DNA from: Leishmania mexicana MHOM/GT/2001/U1103 | Lineage: Eukaryota > Euglenozoa > Kinetoplastea > Trypanosomatida > Trypanosomatidae | DNA length: 64,000 bases | Reading direction: 5' to 3' | Assembly: GCF_000234665.1 (NCBI RefSeq) | Contig: NC_018333.1 | Span: forward strand, 433,001 to 497,000 | Shown: positions 32,501 through 41,488 of the stretch, in pieces | Layout: each line of letters opens with the position of its first letter | Position numbering within the stretch: position 1 is the first letter of the stretch | Translations under genes and position numbers: made by a program | Notes under the pieces: generated by a model | Seen by the model: the letters and a program-made list of their open reading frames with translations, nothing else | Database searches by the model: none | What the model was told of the DNA's origin: nothing

Positions 32501-32689
32501 TTTGACGGCAGCGTGTGCATCATCTTTTACCGCCTCCTCGCCGCGGCCGACGGGTCGGCGTCGTCGTTCGCGTCGCATCGCCACCCGAGCACGTCGCGTA
32601 TGGTGCGGGAGCTCAAGTTTCACCTGAACTGCCGCGTGTTCCTCAAGCGTTGCTTACACCGCACGCACACACACACACAGAAGAAATAA
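29528..32689 (+). CDS. PSP1-domain protein, possible cell-cycle mRNA-binding phosphoprotein
   Basis: A 1,053-residue protein. The C-terminal ~125 residues (about 888-1012) match the PSP1 domain: CVEVGKTYLAHVYTEG, then LLRKVDILVNDEDRKQHER, then the hallmark LPFQLESIYCTFDG and IIFYRL. In trypanosomatids, PSP1-domain proteins include the CSBP II proteins RBP33 and RBP45, which bind the cycling sequence of S-phase mRNAs. The rest is disordered. The first 450 residues hold about 13 Thr-Pro sites, fitting proline-directed kinase control, and a KEN motif at residues 37-39 in a NKENIPPGY context. The upstream GTG-initiated frame adds only three residues, so ATG 29528 is used. A role in cell-cycle-timed mRNA control is inference from family and motifs. 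Confidence 0.75.
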   Translation: MPLTRAGAASRSGKGSTADAVQTAFRDVTNSYLNANKENIPPGYLGGGHGSASLGGDSGNSGGGGGGCSASSPNVWSGSSETLLRDTGFCGTPLQTGFARAGSESVSDAVECVTDKPSFGAALFTEPAGTLLPSGPAVEAAAAHGALTPMTPKGRALSGCTATAGNPSEDRGLLGVSRTPGHNAAHHPAHRNGSAACRSTQQRQCGLSTPHSSDTSAVEATPNEARQRPSRVARATLLASPLYAPSNGEGAAANTRASGVQDDNGSGSQPPSQSSLLCTPNGACRSAVVAAAATAAATGTRSRLDTPTRLDEIPLFFNNSFESGFESPTGDAAAGGGYNATQMTPYHTYDLQMAVEEVLRNCLDSYTPAKCSDASGATPHGSRRRVQQRQTAAAQAAPFNAYAALESLLPPSAMGAAGRDGLEVWAPAMLGSTPERLTAPQGAFAESDDEGVLTTPQSDRASCAMPSAGVRRDPMAYFSTAAVATANSSEGRCGVTRNDEDGVESIGNLSAGCGACGGAADSLSQNSSDARSGLEFNCRNDRCGGPDMLAMLAAAVQQQQHPQHPHPHTETCPQSAHSTTGSMELNSRAFSERDVAAVAQQQSTALPPSYEVAACHQKPPHHGDHGYPDLSSAPCVTATQAQPPTRRGHHLPHVKAAAGSLIAVAGRRVPVDKLHLLSIGDEPSLSAPSSMAGQAVTAVSSRGGPKPRSQQLSSSALHHVEGPSMRRVPKANLVTVTHAAAAGLVEAVAPVPHDRHTSAPFHERGAALPPSSFYSTLSEVAPARAAAAGPSARRVPSAMAVQQRPSSCSVVPGVVALSSAVDREGVQQSSEADVVAVLQFPKGQTMRFLTNLSSAALATAKDAVARDLASSKRTTGGTATSVLASRSLLRCVEVGKTYLAHVYTEGSPHEGVSYEDVGVCVQLITPSSSLYAALLGCVNGVLLRKVDILVNDEDRKQHERVLLQQTTAYIECERHFKFSGLPFQLESIYCTFDGSVCIIFYRLLAAADGSASSFASHRHPSTSRMVRELKFHLNCRVFLKRCLHRTHTHTQKK

Positions 32690-34680
32690 AGGGCGAGTGG
32701 GACGATGCGGCACACTGCAGCGCCGCAGACCTCATTTTGTTCTTTGGTGTTCGTTCTGCCTCTTCCATCCGCCACCTCGTCCAGTGGAAACCGATGACGT
32801 GCCGTACGGCGGAAAAGGGAATATGTTGGTCTCTGCAGAGCCCTCAGGGCAGAGTCGGTCGGTGCGGCCAGCTCCACCGCCATCCCTCTTTCCATCAGAC
32901 ACGCTGCAGTGGACTTGCCCGTCTGCAAACCATAGATGCACACAAACAGAGAAAGTGGATGAGACCCCCCTCACCACACACACATACACACATACAGTCA
33001 TCGAGCCTGGCATCCGATGATGCATCCCTGCGGGTTGTGGGCAAAAGAAAAAAACAGCAACAAGGGTGGATGGGTGGGGGGGGGAGTAGCGTACACGCCT
33101 CACCTTTTTTTCCGGCTCCTGACTTTGCGCAGAGAATTCTCCTTGATAGCTGACCTCCTCTACAGGAGTCGAGCCTGCCGATAGGGGAGGGGGTTGGCTG
33201 ATTCAGAAGGGGAAGGAGGAAAGGGCAACTGTATGCCGTCGTCTGCAGGCGTTCGTTGCGTGTATCTCTACCGTCCACGAAGTCGGTGTACAAGCGCATA
33301 TGTCAGCACGCTGCTGCTGTGTGTGTTGGTGTTTATATACTCATAGATGCATGTGGAGAGGGAAGGGATGGAGGTAGGAAGTGCGATGAGGCGAGTGGAG
33401 GGCGTGGGGGGGGGGAGAAACCTGAGGCTGCGTGGGATGCCTGCGAGCAGAAGAGCCCATTTTGACACAGAGCATGCACCGCACGTCGGACCATGTTCCC
33501 TGAGATGGTGGCGCAGCTTCCATGTTCGATCTAGCGAATTTTTTGTTTTCGTAATTCTTGCAGCGGGGTGGCAAGGGCGGCACGCGCCACTGAGTTACGA
33601 TTTACCAAAGACAGGAGCGCTGCCTTGCAGACGCCAACAACAAACAAGAAAAAGTCTGCGTGCCCCTCTTCGTCCCTCCTCCCCCGAATCTCACCGTGGG
33701 CTCTTCAAATCTTCCCCCTTCCCCCTCCGTTTTTTTGTGTGTGTGTGTGCGCGCGACCGTCGCGGAGGCTGTCTTCTCGAGTTTCTGCCTCGGGTTATTT
33801 TCACTTACAGCATCACCATCGTCATATTATACTCGTCATTTTACATAGAGGCACACCGACACACTTCACCGTTTTATTTTTCGTCTTGTCTCTCTCTGGC
33901 TTTTATTTTGATATCCTCTTAGATCGTGAGACGACATTCTTTCCCTCGTACCGCTGCGACCGAAACAACGGCAACGACAATGACAGCAACAACGGCAAAG
34001 AAGGGCGGTGAAGAGTGGCGGAGTGGAGAGGTGCAGTGGTGGAACGCGTGTGTGGCGGTGCGTCGGGTGTGGCTTGTTCGCGTCTCACCCTCCCTTCCTC
34101 TGACACCTCCTCCTCCTCTGCATGCACAGTTCTTGTGTTCGTTCGTTTTTTTTTCTTTTCGATGTAGTTTGCGTGCGTGTGCGCGTCCACTTTAGCGCTC
34201 GCATGCACGTGCCCTCCTCCTCCTCGTTGTGTGCGTTTCTTTTTTTTTTTCGCTCGAGTGTAATGCGCCATCGATCCTTGTTAGATCACACCCACACACA
34301 CACACGTCCGCGTGTCGCTCCAGCGGTCCATCTCTCGGCTCCCCCTCTCTCCTCACCCCACCCATGCTCCCTGTCCGTTGTCTGTGTGTGCGTGTGTGTG
34401 TGTATGCCACTTCTTGCTGTTGTTGTTCGTGTAGCGTTTTGTTTGTGTTAGTGTGGGACCGGCGTTGCTGTGGCGGTCTCTTCCCTTGTTTTGTAGTTTC
34501 CTTTGTCCGTTCTTTTACGTTGTTTGCCATTCTTTTTCTCCGTTGCCCCGAAACTTAGATGGAGTTAGATGACCGCACCTACCCTCCCCCTCCCTCCCTC
34601 CCTCCTCCACACACACACACACACACAAACCCACCCAAACCCACCCAGCCTAATCGTACAGCCATCCATGCACGGAGACA

Positions 34681-34731
34681 CACACGCACACACGCACACA
34701 CACATATACATATACATATATATATATATAT
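34681..34731. repeat. CA/TA microsatellite
   Basis: Compound CA repeat running into TATACA and AT units in non-coding sequence. Confidence 0.85.
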
Positions 34732-35030
34732 GTATGCAGTGACTTCCTCGAATCCGCTCTACTTCATGTCGTGTTTCTTCTTGTATCCTCTCTCGTTGCC
34801 GCATCGCACGACCCTTTCCCTTTCTTTTCTGGTGATGTGTACCCCTTTTAGTGCGTGGGCGGGGTTAATGTATCTTCTTGTAGCGGACAAGATACGAAAA
34901 AACAAAACAAAGGCAGATGAAAAGACCCATCCACGCATAGACGGACCGTGAGGCGCTCTTTCTTGTGTCTTCACGCTCCCCCTCCCGGCCATTGCAGACA
35001 CCTGCGAGGACACCGATATGTTCTCAAGCC

Positions 35031-35051
35031 GTGTATGTATGTATGTATGTA

Positions 35052-35083
<32 letters not shown>
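35031..35083. repeat. (GTAT)n-(GT)n microsatellite
   Basis: About six GTAT units followed by about 13 GT units in the long spacer after the PSP1 gene. Confidence 0.9.
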
Positions 35084-35084
<1 letters not shown>

Positions 35085-36603
35085 CCATGCGCGAATACCA
35101 CAGAATGACTACACGGCTCGTTGTGGACGCGTCAAAAGCCGCCGCCGCCGCCGCCTCCAGTAGAGAAGGTGATTTATATCTTGTGCGCGAGCTGTGATGG
35201 AAGCACAGAAAAAAAAAAGCACAAGGGGATCACGAGACCCTGGAATCGATAGCGGGGGGGGGCCTTGCCGCTCTTCTCTGGTTCCCTTGGGTCGACTCTT
35301 CCATTGGATGGTGGCTTGGTCTCGGTGTTGGTGGAGCACACGTTTTCGCAAAACTCTCTCTGTCTCTATATACATATAGACTGCAGAGCGCACACAAACA
35401 TATGTATGCTTTTCGTAAAAGAAAGGCCTATCCCGTGTGTACCTTCCCGCCACCCCACCCCGTGATGGCCCGTGTGTCCCAACGATATTGGATGGCACAG
35501 AGAAGCTCAGAACGATTTCGTCCCTCTTTTTCTTTTTGGCGTGCAGATGTGGTTCTGTACAGTTGTTTGCTGACGCCTAATTCGCCGTCATTATCGCACC
35601 CCCTCCACTTCCTTAGAGCCGTTGCTATTCTTTGCCTTCTCCTCAGTCTCCCCGATTCTGTTTCGGGACATCTGGCAGTGCTCAAAGATGTTCAGAGACA
35701 CCCCCCTTCCCCTGCACAGATATCCACTTGCTTTTTTTTCTGCGTGTGTGCGCGGGGGGAGGGGGGAGGCTCCCTTTTGCCTTCTCTCACTTAACGTCAT
35801 CCCTTTCCTTGCACTGACAGAGGCGGCGAAGGAGTGCGTGTGCTGCCGTAGACGCATTCTACCAGGCGAAGCAGGCAAGAGCAGATGCTGGAGAGAAGGT
35901 GACCGATGGGCGTTGCTGAGCTCTCTCAAAGGGCGGAAGGAAAACGATGTCGCGAGAGGGAGGAGGAGAAGATGCACGCGAGTCAGGCGACAGGGGACGG
36001 TAGTTGTGGCTGAGTGGGCCTCAATATTTTTTTTGTTGTTTCGCGTTGTCGCCACATGCACCGTCTTCGTCCCCTCCTCTCCCTCTCTGCACCCAAAACT
36101 GTCGCTCTTTCTGTTGAACCCGCCGCACCACCCCCTCCAGCATTCTCCTTTGCAAGTGACGAGGGCAACAACAAGACAGGGAGGTAGAGAGGCTGCTGCA
36201 ATCGGAGTGGGCTGTGTGTGTGTGTGAGGAGAGGAGGGGAGAGGAGAAGGGGGCGGGCGGGCGGCCGAGTTTCGTGAGCGCCTCTTCATCCGCGTTATTA
36301 ATTCTACCCCTGTTTATGTATTTACTGTGATATTGGTTTACTTTATTACTGTGTGCAATGCGTGTGTGTGTGTGTAGTGTGTGTCTTGGCTACCGTGACG
36401 GCACCGCTGCCGTTGCGATAATGTGTTCGTGTCTGTGCATCTCGCCGTGCATCGGTGATGTCCATTCTCGTCTTTCTTTCTACAGTTTTGCCGGCGGGTT
36501 TCGTCTGTGTACTCCACGAAAAAAAAAGACAACGAACAGAAAAACGCCAAGGATACCCTCGAGCAAGCGGCGTAGCACCGACAATGCGAGAACGTCTGCG
36601 AAC

Positions 36604-36766
36604 ATGGAAGATGAGGAGATTTTCGACGGCACCATGGATTTCCATCTGCCACATGAGTCACCCATGCCCCTCGAAGTCCTCCTTTGCATGCGAGAATGCC
36701 GCCATTGTGCAGGCGGGCATCCGCAAAGGCGAATGCGTGCACGAGTACCTCGGTGTGGACGCTTAG
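36604..36766 (+). pseudogene. Possible small gene (~53 codons) interrupted by a one-base shift
   Basis: An ATG at 36604 opens an acidic, protein-like reading (MEDEEIFDGTMDFHLPHESP). The plausible continuation (CENAAIVQAGIRKGECVHEY, ending in TAG at 36766) lies in the +1 frame. The two readings would join if one C of the CCCC run at 36667-36670 were absent. A CT tract ending in CTACAG at 36485 gives a good trans-splice acceptor 118 bases upstream. I do not recognise the product. It may be a genuine small gene with a homopolymer sequencing error, a decayed gene, or chance. The downstream amidohydrolase frame is open across this region but looks unrelated. Confidence 0.35.
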
Positions 36767-37230
36767 GGGGGGTTGTGAGGTGGGGGGTGGTGAGGGCTGA
36801 CACGCCAGCGCGTTGTTGTGGAAGGGGCTCTCCCTCCTCGCCTAATTGGTGCCTCATGCACACCGTGTGTGGTAAGCAGCACAGGAGGCACAGCATCCAT
36901 GTCAGTAAGCTGTTGCGGCAGGCAAGGCCTCAACTTCTCACCTGCATCACTCTCGCGACTGCGGCCACGCGCCAGAGGCCACAGAATAGCACATCTCCAT
37001 CACGGTGGCTCTCTTGTGACCATCCTACGAATGGCCCGCTACTCCACCCCTCTCTCTCCTCCTCCCCCTGTCTGCTCGCTTTTCTGCATGAAAGCATGCG
37101 CAGACGTCCACCACGCGCGCTCGGCTCACCGGCTTTCCATTCTCCTGGCACGCGTGCCTCGAAACGGTCCTCCCCCCAACACACACGCACACGCACACGC
37201 ACCCCTCCACCTTCTCTTTCCCACGAAACC
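36767..37230 (+). other. Spacer before the amidohydrolase gene
   Basis: No gene of its own. The amidohydrolase frame stays open through it, but the translation has no family similarity. A CT-rich tract at about 37030-37085 and a CA run at 37181-37202 precede the ATG. Confidence 0.5.
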
Positions 37231-38433
37231 ATGCCTGTGTCGTTTCAGCAGCTGATGTCTGAGGTGCGCGCGTCCGCGGACGAGACGATCAGGTGGCGTC
37301 GCTACATCCACCAGTACCCGGAGCTGTCGTTCAAAGAGTCAAAGACGGCGGCGTTTGTTGCGGAAACGCTGCGGAGCTTTGGCTGCCCCGCGCTGGAGAT
37401 CAAACACCCGGTGCCGACGGCTGTTGTGGCAGACCTGACTGGCAGCGCTGGTGCCGGGCCGATGATGGCACTGCGCGCTGACATGGACGCGCTGCCGGGG
37501 GACGAGGAGACGGATTTGTCGTTCAAGTCGCAGAACAAGGGCGCGATGCACGCGTGCGGACACGACGCGCACACGGCGATGCTGCTGAGCGCTGCGAAGG
37601 TGATCTGCGCGCATCAGGCGGACATTAAGGGCAGCGTGCGGTTCATTTTCCAGCACGCCGAGGAGCTGCTGCCCGGCGGCGCGAAGGACCTTGTTGCCGC
37701 CGGCGTGATGGAGGGCGTGAAGAGCATCTTCGGCATGCACTGCTCACCGCGGTACGAGGCGGGCACGGTTGGTCTGATGCCCGGCATCAACACGAGCTAC
37801 ACGGATTTCTTCAAACTGGTAATCTGCGGTCGTGGCGGCCACGCGTCGACCCCGCAGCTTCTTGTGGACCCCGTGCCGATAACCGCCGAGATCGTGATGG
37901 CGATCCAGACGATTACTGCGCGCAAGATTGACCCGAGGGTGGTGCCTGTTGTGTCGATCACGACGATGACGACGGGACCGAATGAGAGCCACAACGTGAT
38001 TCCTAACGAGGTGAAGCTGATGGGGACTGTGCGGTCGCGGGACAAGGCCGTGCGTGAGCAGGTGCCGCGCGACATTGAGCGTCTTGCGTCGAATATTGCT
38101 GCCGCCCACGGCGCGGCGGCAACGTTGGACTTCACGTTCGGGTACGACTGCTGCGACAACGACCCTGAGGTAACTGCGCAGGTGCGATGCATCGCCGAGC
38201 GAATTCTTGGTTCTGCCAACATCATCGACCCCAAGGTGCCGCTCTATGGTGGTGAGGACTTCTCTGCGTACCAGCTGAAGAAGCCCGGCTGCTTCCTGTG
38301 GCTGGGTACGGCCAACAAGTCGCAAGGTATTTGCGAGATGTGCCACTCGACGAAGTTTCGTGTCGATGAGACCGCGCTCCCGATTGGTGTTAGCTTCCAC
38401 GTGGGCTACGTGTACGACAACGTAATGGCGTAA
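37231..38433 (+). CDS. M20-family N-acyl-amino-acid amidohydrolase
   Basis: A 400-residue M20D metallo-amidohydrolase (aminoacylase, hippurate and IAA-amino-acid hydrolase group), which cleaves N-acyl amino acids. The expected metal ligands and catalytic residues are present: C109 and H111 in HACGHDAH, E144/E145 in HAEE, H170 in GMHCSP and H372 in MCHSTKF. The lid/dimerisation domain begins near residue 190 with CGRGGHAS, and the GGEDFSAY motif is at 340-347. No signal peptide or membrane segment is seen, so a cytosolic site is likely. The frame is open for 870 bases upstream, but similarity starts exactly at this ATG. Proteins of this type are usually annotated N-acyl-L-amino acid amidohydrolase in Leishmania. 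The exact substrate is unknown. Confidence 0.93.
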   Translation: MPVSFQQLMSEVRASADETIRWRRYIHQYPELSFKESKTAAFVAETLRSFGCPALEIKHPVPTAVVADLTGSAGAGPMMALRADMDALPGDEETDLSFKSQNKGAMHACGHDAHTAMLLSAAKVICAHQADIKGSVRFIFQHAEELLPGGAKDLVAAGVMEGVKSIFGMHCSPRYEAGTVGLMPGINTSYTDFFKLVICGRGGHASTPQLLVDPVPITAEIVMAIQTITARKIDPRVVPVVSITTMTTGPNESHNVIPNEVKLMGTVRSRDKAVREQVPRDIERLASNIAAAHGAAATLDFTFGYDCCDNDPEVTAQVRCIAERILGSANIIDPKVPLYGGEDFSAYQLKKPGCFLWLGTANKSQGICEMCHSTKFRVDETALPIGVSFHVGYVYDNVMA

Positions 38434-39175
38434 AGGTGCTGGAGTTGGCTTGGTAGGACTGCCCGTGATGCAGGAGGAACTCCTGCAGGGGACCGCTGTA
38501 TCACGGGGGTGCTTACATCGAGGCTGCTCAAGGGCGTCGGTGTGAACGGCACGCGCGGCTTCCAGTCGTAGTTTCCTTTTGAGCTGTGGGGTCTTACATA
38601 CATGCGCCTGCGCATTCATGCTGGAGGGCAACGCTCTCCATCAGTGCGCACATCGGAAGGAAAAGGGTGGGAGTAGGGATGGGCGCGTATTTGTGGAGGC
38701 TCAGCAGCTCTTCGATCGCGTACATGTGTGTGTGTGCCCTGAGTTTACAGTTCTTTGGTTCATCTGCGGTCTTCTCAGAACAGGTCTGCTCTCTGCGTTG
38801 GTGTCGCGCGAACAGCTGCGCGCGAGGGGTGCCTTAGCGCGGGTAATTTTTCTGGTGTTCTTCGTTCTTGGGCATACATTCGACTTGGCAGCGCCGTGCA
38901 CACGCAGACAAGTTTTTCCGTTTCCCGCTCATGAGGGATGGCCACCAGAGCGGGATGGCCCGTTGTCCTTATCGGGGGACGGTGAGCTGGCTCCTCTTCG
39001 GCACGTCGTCACTGTTTGCGTCCTGCACAGACGCCCCTTGACGTTTCTTTTATTATTATTATTCTCCCTGTCACCGCCTCTGTATTTATTTGGAAGCGGG
39101 GTGGGCGAGCACCACTTCTCACGTGTGGAAGCACCAACCCTTTTCTGGCTACTCTATTTATCGTACCCGGATGAC
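38434..39175 (+). other. 3' UTR-like region of amidohydrolase gene
   Basis: No gene seen. It is a mixed-composition spacer with a short TTATTATTATTATTC stretch at about 39049-39063. It leads into the SIDER2 element, so the element probably lies in the amidohydrolase 3' UTR. Confidence 0.45.
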
Positions 39176-39670
39176 TGGGGGTAGGGTGGGGCGCACACCT
39201 CAGCGCGTCGTATCCTCAGGGCCCAGCACACCGCCTCCGCCGGGAAGCCAGGCCGCCCCTATTCATTGCCCGTGGCGAGCTGCGTCCGGCGGTGACGCGG
39301 TCACGCACCCAGGACGTGGGGAGCTGCGAGCAATGCATCGCCGCTGATGTCTGCGGTGGGAGACTGGACGGCGTTGCATCGTCGCGGCCTGCGACAGCGA
39401 ACACGTCTGCGCCACCCACATGGTGGACGAGGTGTGTGAGCGTGGCTGGCGCGTGTCCCACCCGGCCGTGACGCTGCCTCCTGGTGCGGGGAGCCTGCGC
39501 TACGGCGAGGGCGATGCGCGAGGGAGGGGTGGCGGCCGGCGGAGCGGGTGGCCGCTGTGTAGCTCGAGGCAGCGGCCGTGCTCGGGTGACGGTGTCAGCG
39601 CATTGCTGTGACGCGTGTGGCCCCCGCTGCCTGGCGCCATGCGACGTGGCCCGTGGCATGGGACGGTGTG
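39176..39670 (+). mobile_element. SIDER2-type short retroposon
   Basis: About 0.5 kb of GC-rich sequence matching, from memory, the Leishmania SIDER2 consensus. Features include a start resembling the GTGGGGCGCACACC class, a stretch with CCAGCACACCGCCTCCGCC then GGGAAGCCAGGCCGCC, an internal AACACGTCTGCGCCACC block, and a GGGAGCCTGCGC...GGCGAGGGCG block. SIDERs are non-autonomous, truncated relatives of ingi/L1Tc elements, often found in 3' UTRs and linked to mRNA decay or translation control. The orientation is the same as the genes. Boundaries are approximate. No long frame is coding. Confidence 0.75.
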
Positions 39671-40990
39671 TGTGTGTCTAAAGACATCTCCTCGCCACCC
39701 AACGTCCCACCGCACTCGGTATCTTGCACTGGTGCTCTTTGTCGGTCTTTGCTGTTGTTTTTTCGGCCGCGCGGCACCTTCCGCAGTCAAGTGGGAAGTC
39801 GCGGAAGAGAAGCCCCATGTTGTGCCCCTCCCCTCTTTCTCCTTTTTGCTTCCCTGTTCAGCCTGCCTTGCGTTGCAAGCTTGCGTCGTGCTGGTGGGAC
39901 GGGTGTTTGGGTGGAAGGGAGGAAGAAGAGGAGGGGGGTGTGAGCATGCATGTGTGTGTGTGAAGCTGGTATATATATATATTCTCATAGAGATACGTAC
40001 ATGCACGCATAGGGTACGGAAAAGTACTCACCGTATGCCTAGCAACAACAAAGAGGGAGGAACACACACACACACACACACACACGCAATATTGGTGCAC
40101 TACGGCGCTGGGGGTCGGGGAGATGTTAAGGGGAGCACAAACCCTCACGCGCTGGACCCCCCCTCCCCCTCCCCCTCCTGCCCTGCCTCCTCTCGTGCAG
40201 TTATATGGTTCAGTGACGGGCAGCACAGCAATCAAGCAAGCCACGTTGGAAGGGGCATGAGATACCAGTCAGCATGTGACACCGTGTTTTCCTTTCGCGA
40301 GCGTGTGCTCTCTTTTTTCTCTCAAAAGCGTTGTCTCTGCGCTTGTTCTGCAGTCTCCCCCCACCCCTCTCTGTTTCGCGCGTGCTTAGGCTCGTGCCTT
40401 TGCAATCACCAACAGGAGGGGTCGTCGCGGCGTATCGCCGTCCCTCTTCTCCCCATCCGAACTTTCTGCGTGATTATATTTCGAATGTGTGTGGGGGGAG
40501 GGGTGGCACGAGTATGCCGTATAAACCGCGCTGTGCTCGTGCGCGGGAAGGCTCACATCGCCTGATGTGTCTCCACGTTGAATGCTGCGTCGCTTCGCTT
40601 GCATTCTCTCCTCTCTATCGCCAACATGCCTTTTTTTATTCGGTGTGTCACTCGTGCGCACGCACTGCGTAGGCCCGATACGACTCCCTCCCCTCCCCCA
40701 CGAACCACCCCTTCATACGAAACAAACTCGGCACACCGTTGCACACCTTTAGTGTGCTTCGTGTGTGTGTGTGTGCTTGTGCGCATCACTCTCTCTATCT
40801 CTCTCTCTGCCTTCGCTCTCCTCCGACATCACTCGTCTGCCTCGTTTACTTTCTCTTTCTGTTTGTACTGTTACTTGATGGGACACCACATGACCCCCTA
40901 GTCAGTCCTGCGCCGTTTTGCTTGACTCGACCTTCTGCTTTCTCGAACCCCCTCTTCCCCTCCACAGTACAAGGTTTTTGTGCGAGAGCC
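39671..40990 (+). other. Spacer between SIDER2 and PLAC8-A
   Basis: No supported gene. It holds a TA run at 39970-39981, a CA repeat at 40062-40085, C/T-rich tracts (about 40155-40195, 40350-40375, 40780-40865) and a final CT tract with AG at about 40920-40975, the likely trans-splicing signal for PLAC8-A. Confidence 0.5.
40062..40085. repeat. (CA)n microsatellite
   Basis: About 12 CA units in non-coding sequence upstream of PLAC8-A. Confidence 0.85.
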
Positions 40991-41488
40991 ATGCACAAAT
41001 CTTCGAAGTCTGAGTACTCCGTGGTTGGCCAGCGGGAGCAGCGTGATGTGATCGACGCAGCGGTGTCGGAGACGACCCGGGTCGTAGGCAGTGCCACCCG
41101 CCCGTGGCACTACAGCCTGTGTGTGACCTGCACCGAGATGAACTCGTGCCTCGAGTGCTGCTTCTGTACGGTGTGCCAGCTAAGCCGCCAGTTCAACATG
41201 CTGTATAACAACAAACCTGAACTGCACCTTCCTGTCTGCCTGCTGATCACAGGACTGAGCGTGTCCGGTATCCCCTCGATCTTTGTGCTCGAGTACATCA
41301 TGCGCAGTGACATTCGTCGCCGCTACGGTATTGAGGGCAACCTGTTGAAAGACTGCTGTGTGTCGTGGCTGTGCGAAGCGTGTGCGGTGCAGCAGCAGTT
41401 CCTGGAGATGACGTCTCTCGGCATGTGCCCCGGCATGAGTATGTGCGGCGTCGCCCCTGTAGCGCCAGAGGCGCCGGTAATGCTTTAG
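40991..41488 (+). CDS. PLAC8-family Cys-rich protein (copy A)
   Basis: A 165-residue PLAC8-domain protein. The domain starts near residue 38 with WHYSLCVTCTEMNSCLECCF, continues with the CTVCQLSRQFNML motif, a hydrophobic segment (about 78-100) and a second Cys cluster (LKDCCVSWLCEACAVQQQ). PLAC8 proteins are small membrane-associated proteins linked in plants to metal resistance and organ size. Leishmania relatives are, from memory, often called ama1. The function in trypanosomatids is unclear. The open frame extends upstream, but 40991 is the first in-frame ATG after the CT-rich tract and gives a family-like N-terminus. Two further family members lie at 46578 and 51573. Confidence 0.88.
   Translation: MHKSSKSEYSVVGQREQRDVIDAAVSETTRVVGSATRPWHYSLCVTCTEMNSCLECCFCTVCQLSRQFNMLYNNKPELHLPVCLLITGLSVSGIPSIFVLEYIMRSDIRRRYGIEGNLLKDCCVSWLCEACAVQQQFLEMTSLGMCPGMSMCGVAPVAPEAPVML

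Larger units (their letters stand above)
32690..36485 (+). other. Very long intergenic/UTR spacer downstream of PSP1 gene
   Basis: About 3.8 kb with no supported gene. Open frames are short and rich in Cys/Val/His-Thr repeats translated from GT or CA runs. Contents: CA/TG repeats (about 32980-32996, 34290-34305, 34605-34626, 34681-34731, 35031-35083), T- and CT-rich tracts (about 33680-33750, 34140-34165, 34235-34255, 34575-34605, 35615-35650), and a GCC run at 35140-35157. It most likely holds a long 3' UTR plus the 5' region of the next transcript. Confidence 0.5.

Noticed and set aside
33347..33922. 191-codon + strand frame in the long spacer
   Set aside because: No conserved motif. The second half is translated from GT and T-rich repeats.
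36358..37230. N-terminal extension of the amidohydrolase to 691 residues
   Set aside because: The added part crosses GT and CA repeats and CT tracts and has no M20 similarity. Family similarity starts at the ATG at 37231.
39615..40565. 316-codon + strand frame
   Set aside because: It spans the SIDER2 end, a TA run and a CA repeat, and its translation is repeat-like with no family similarity.
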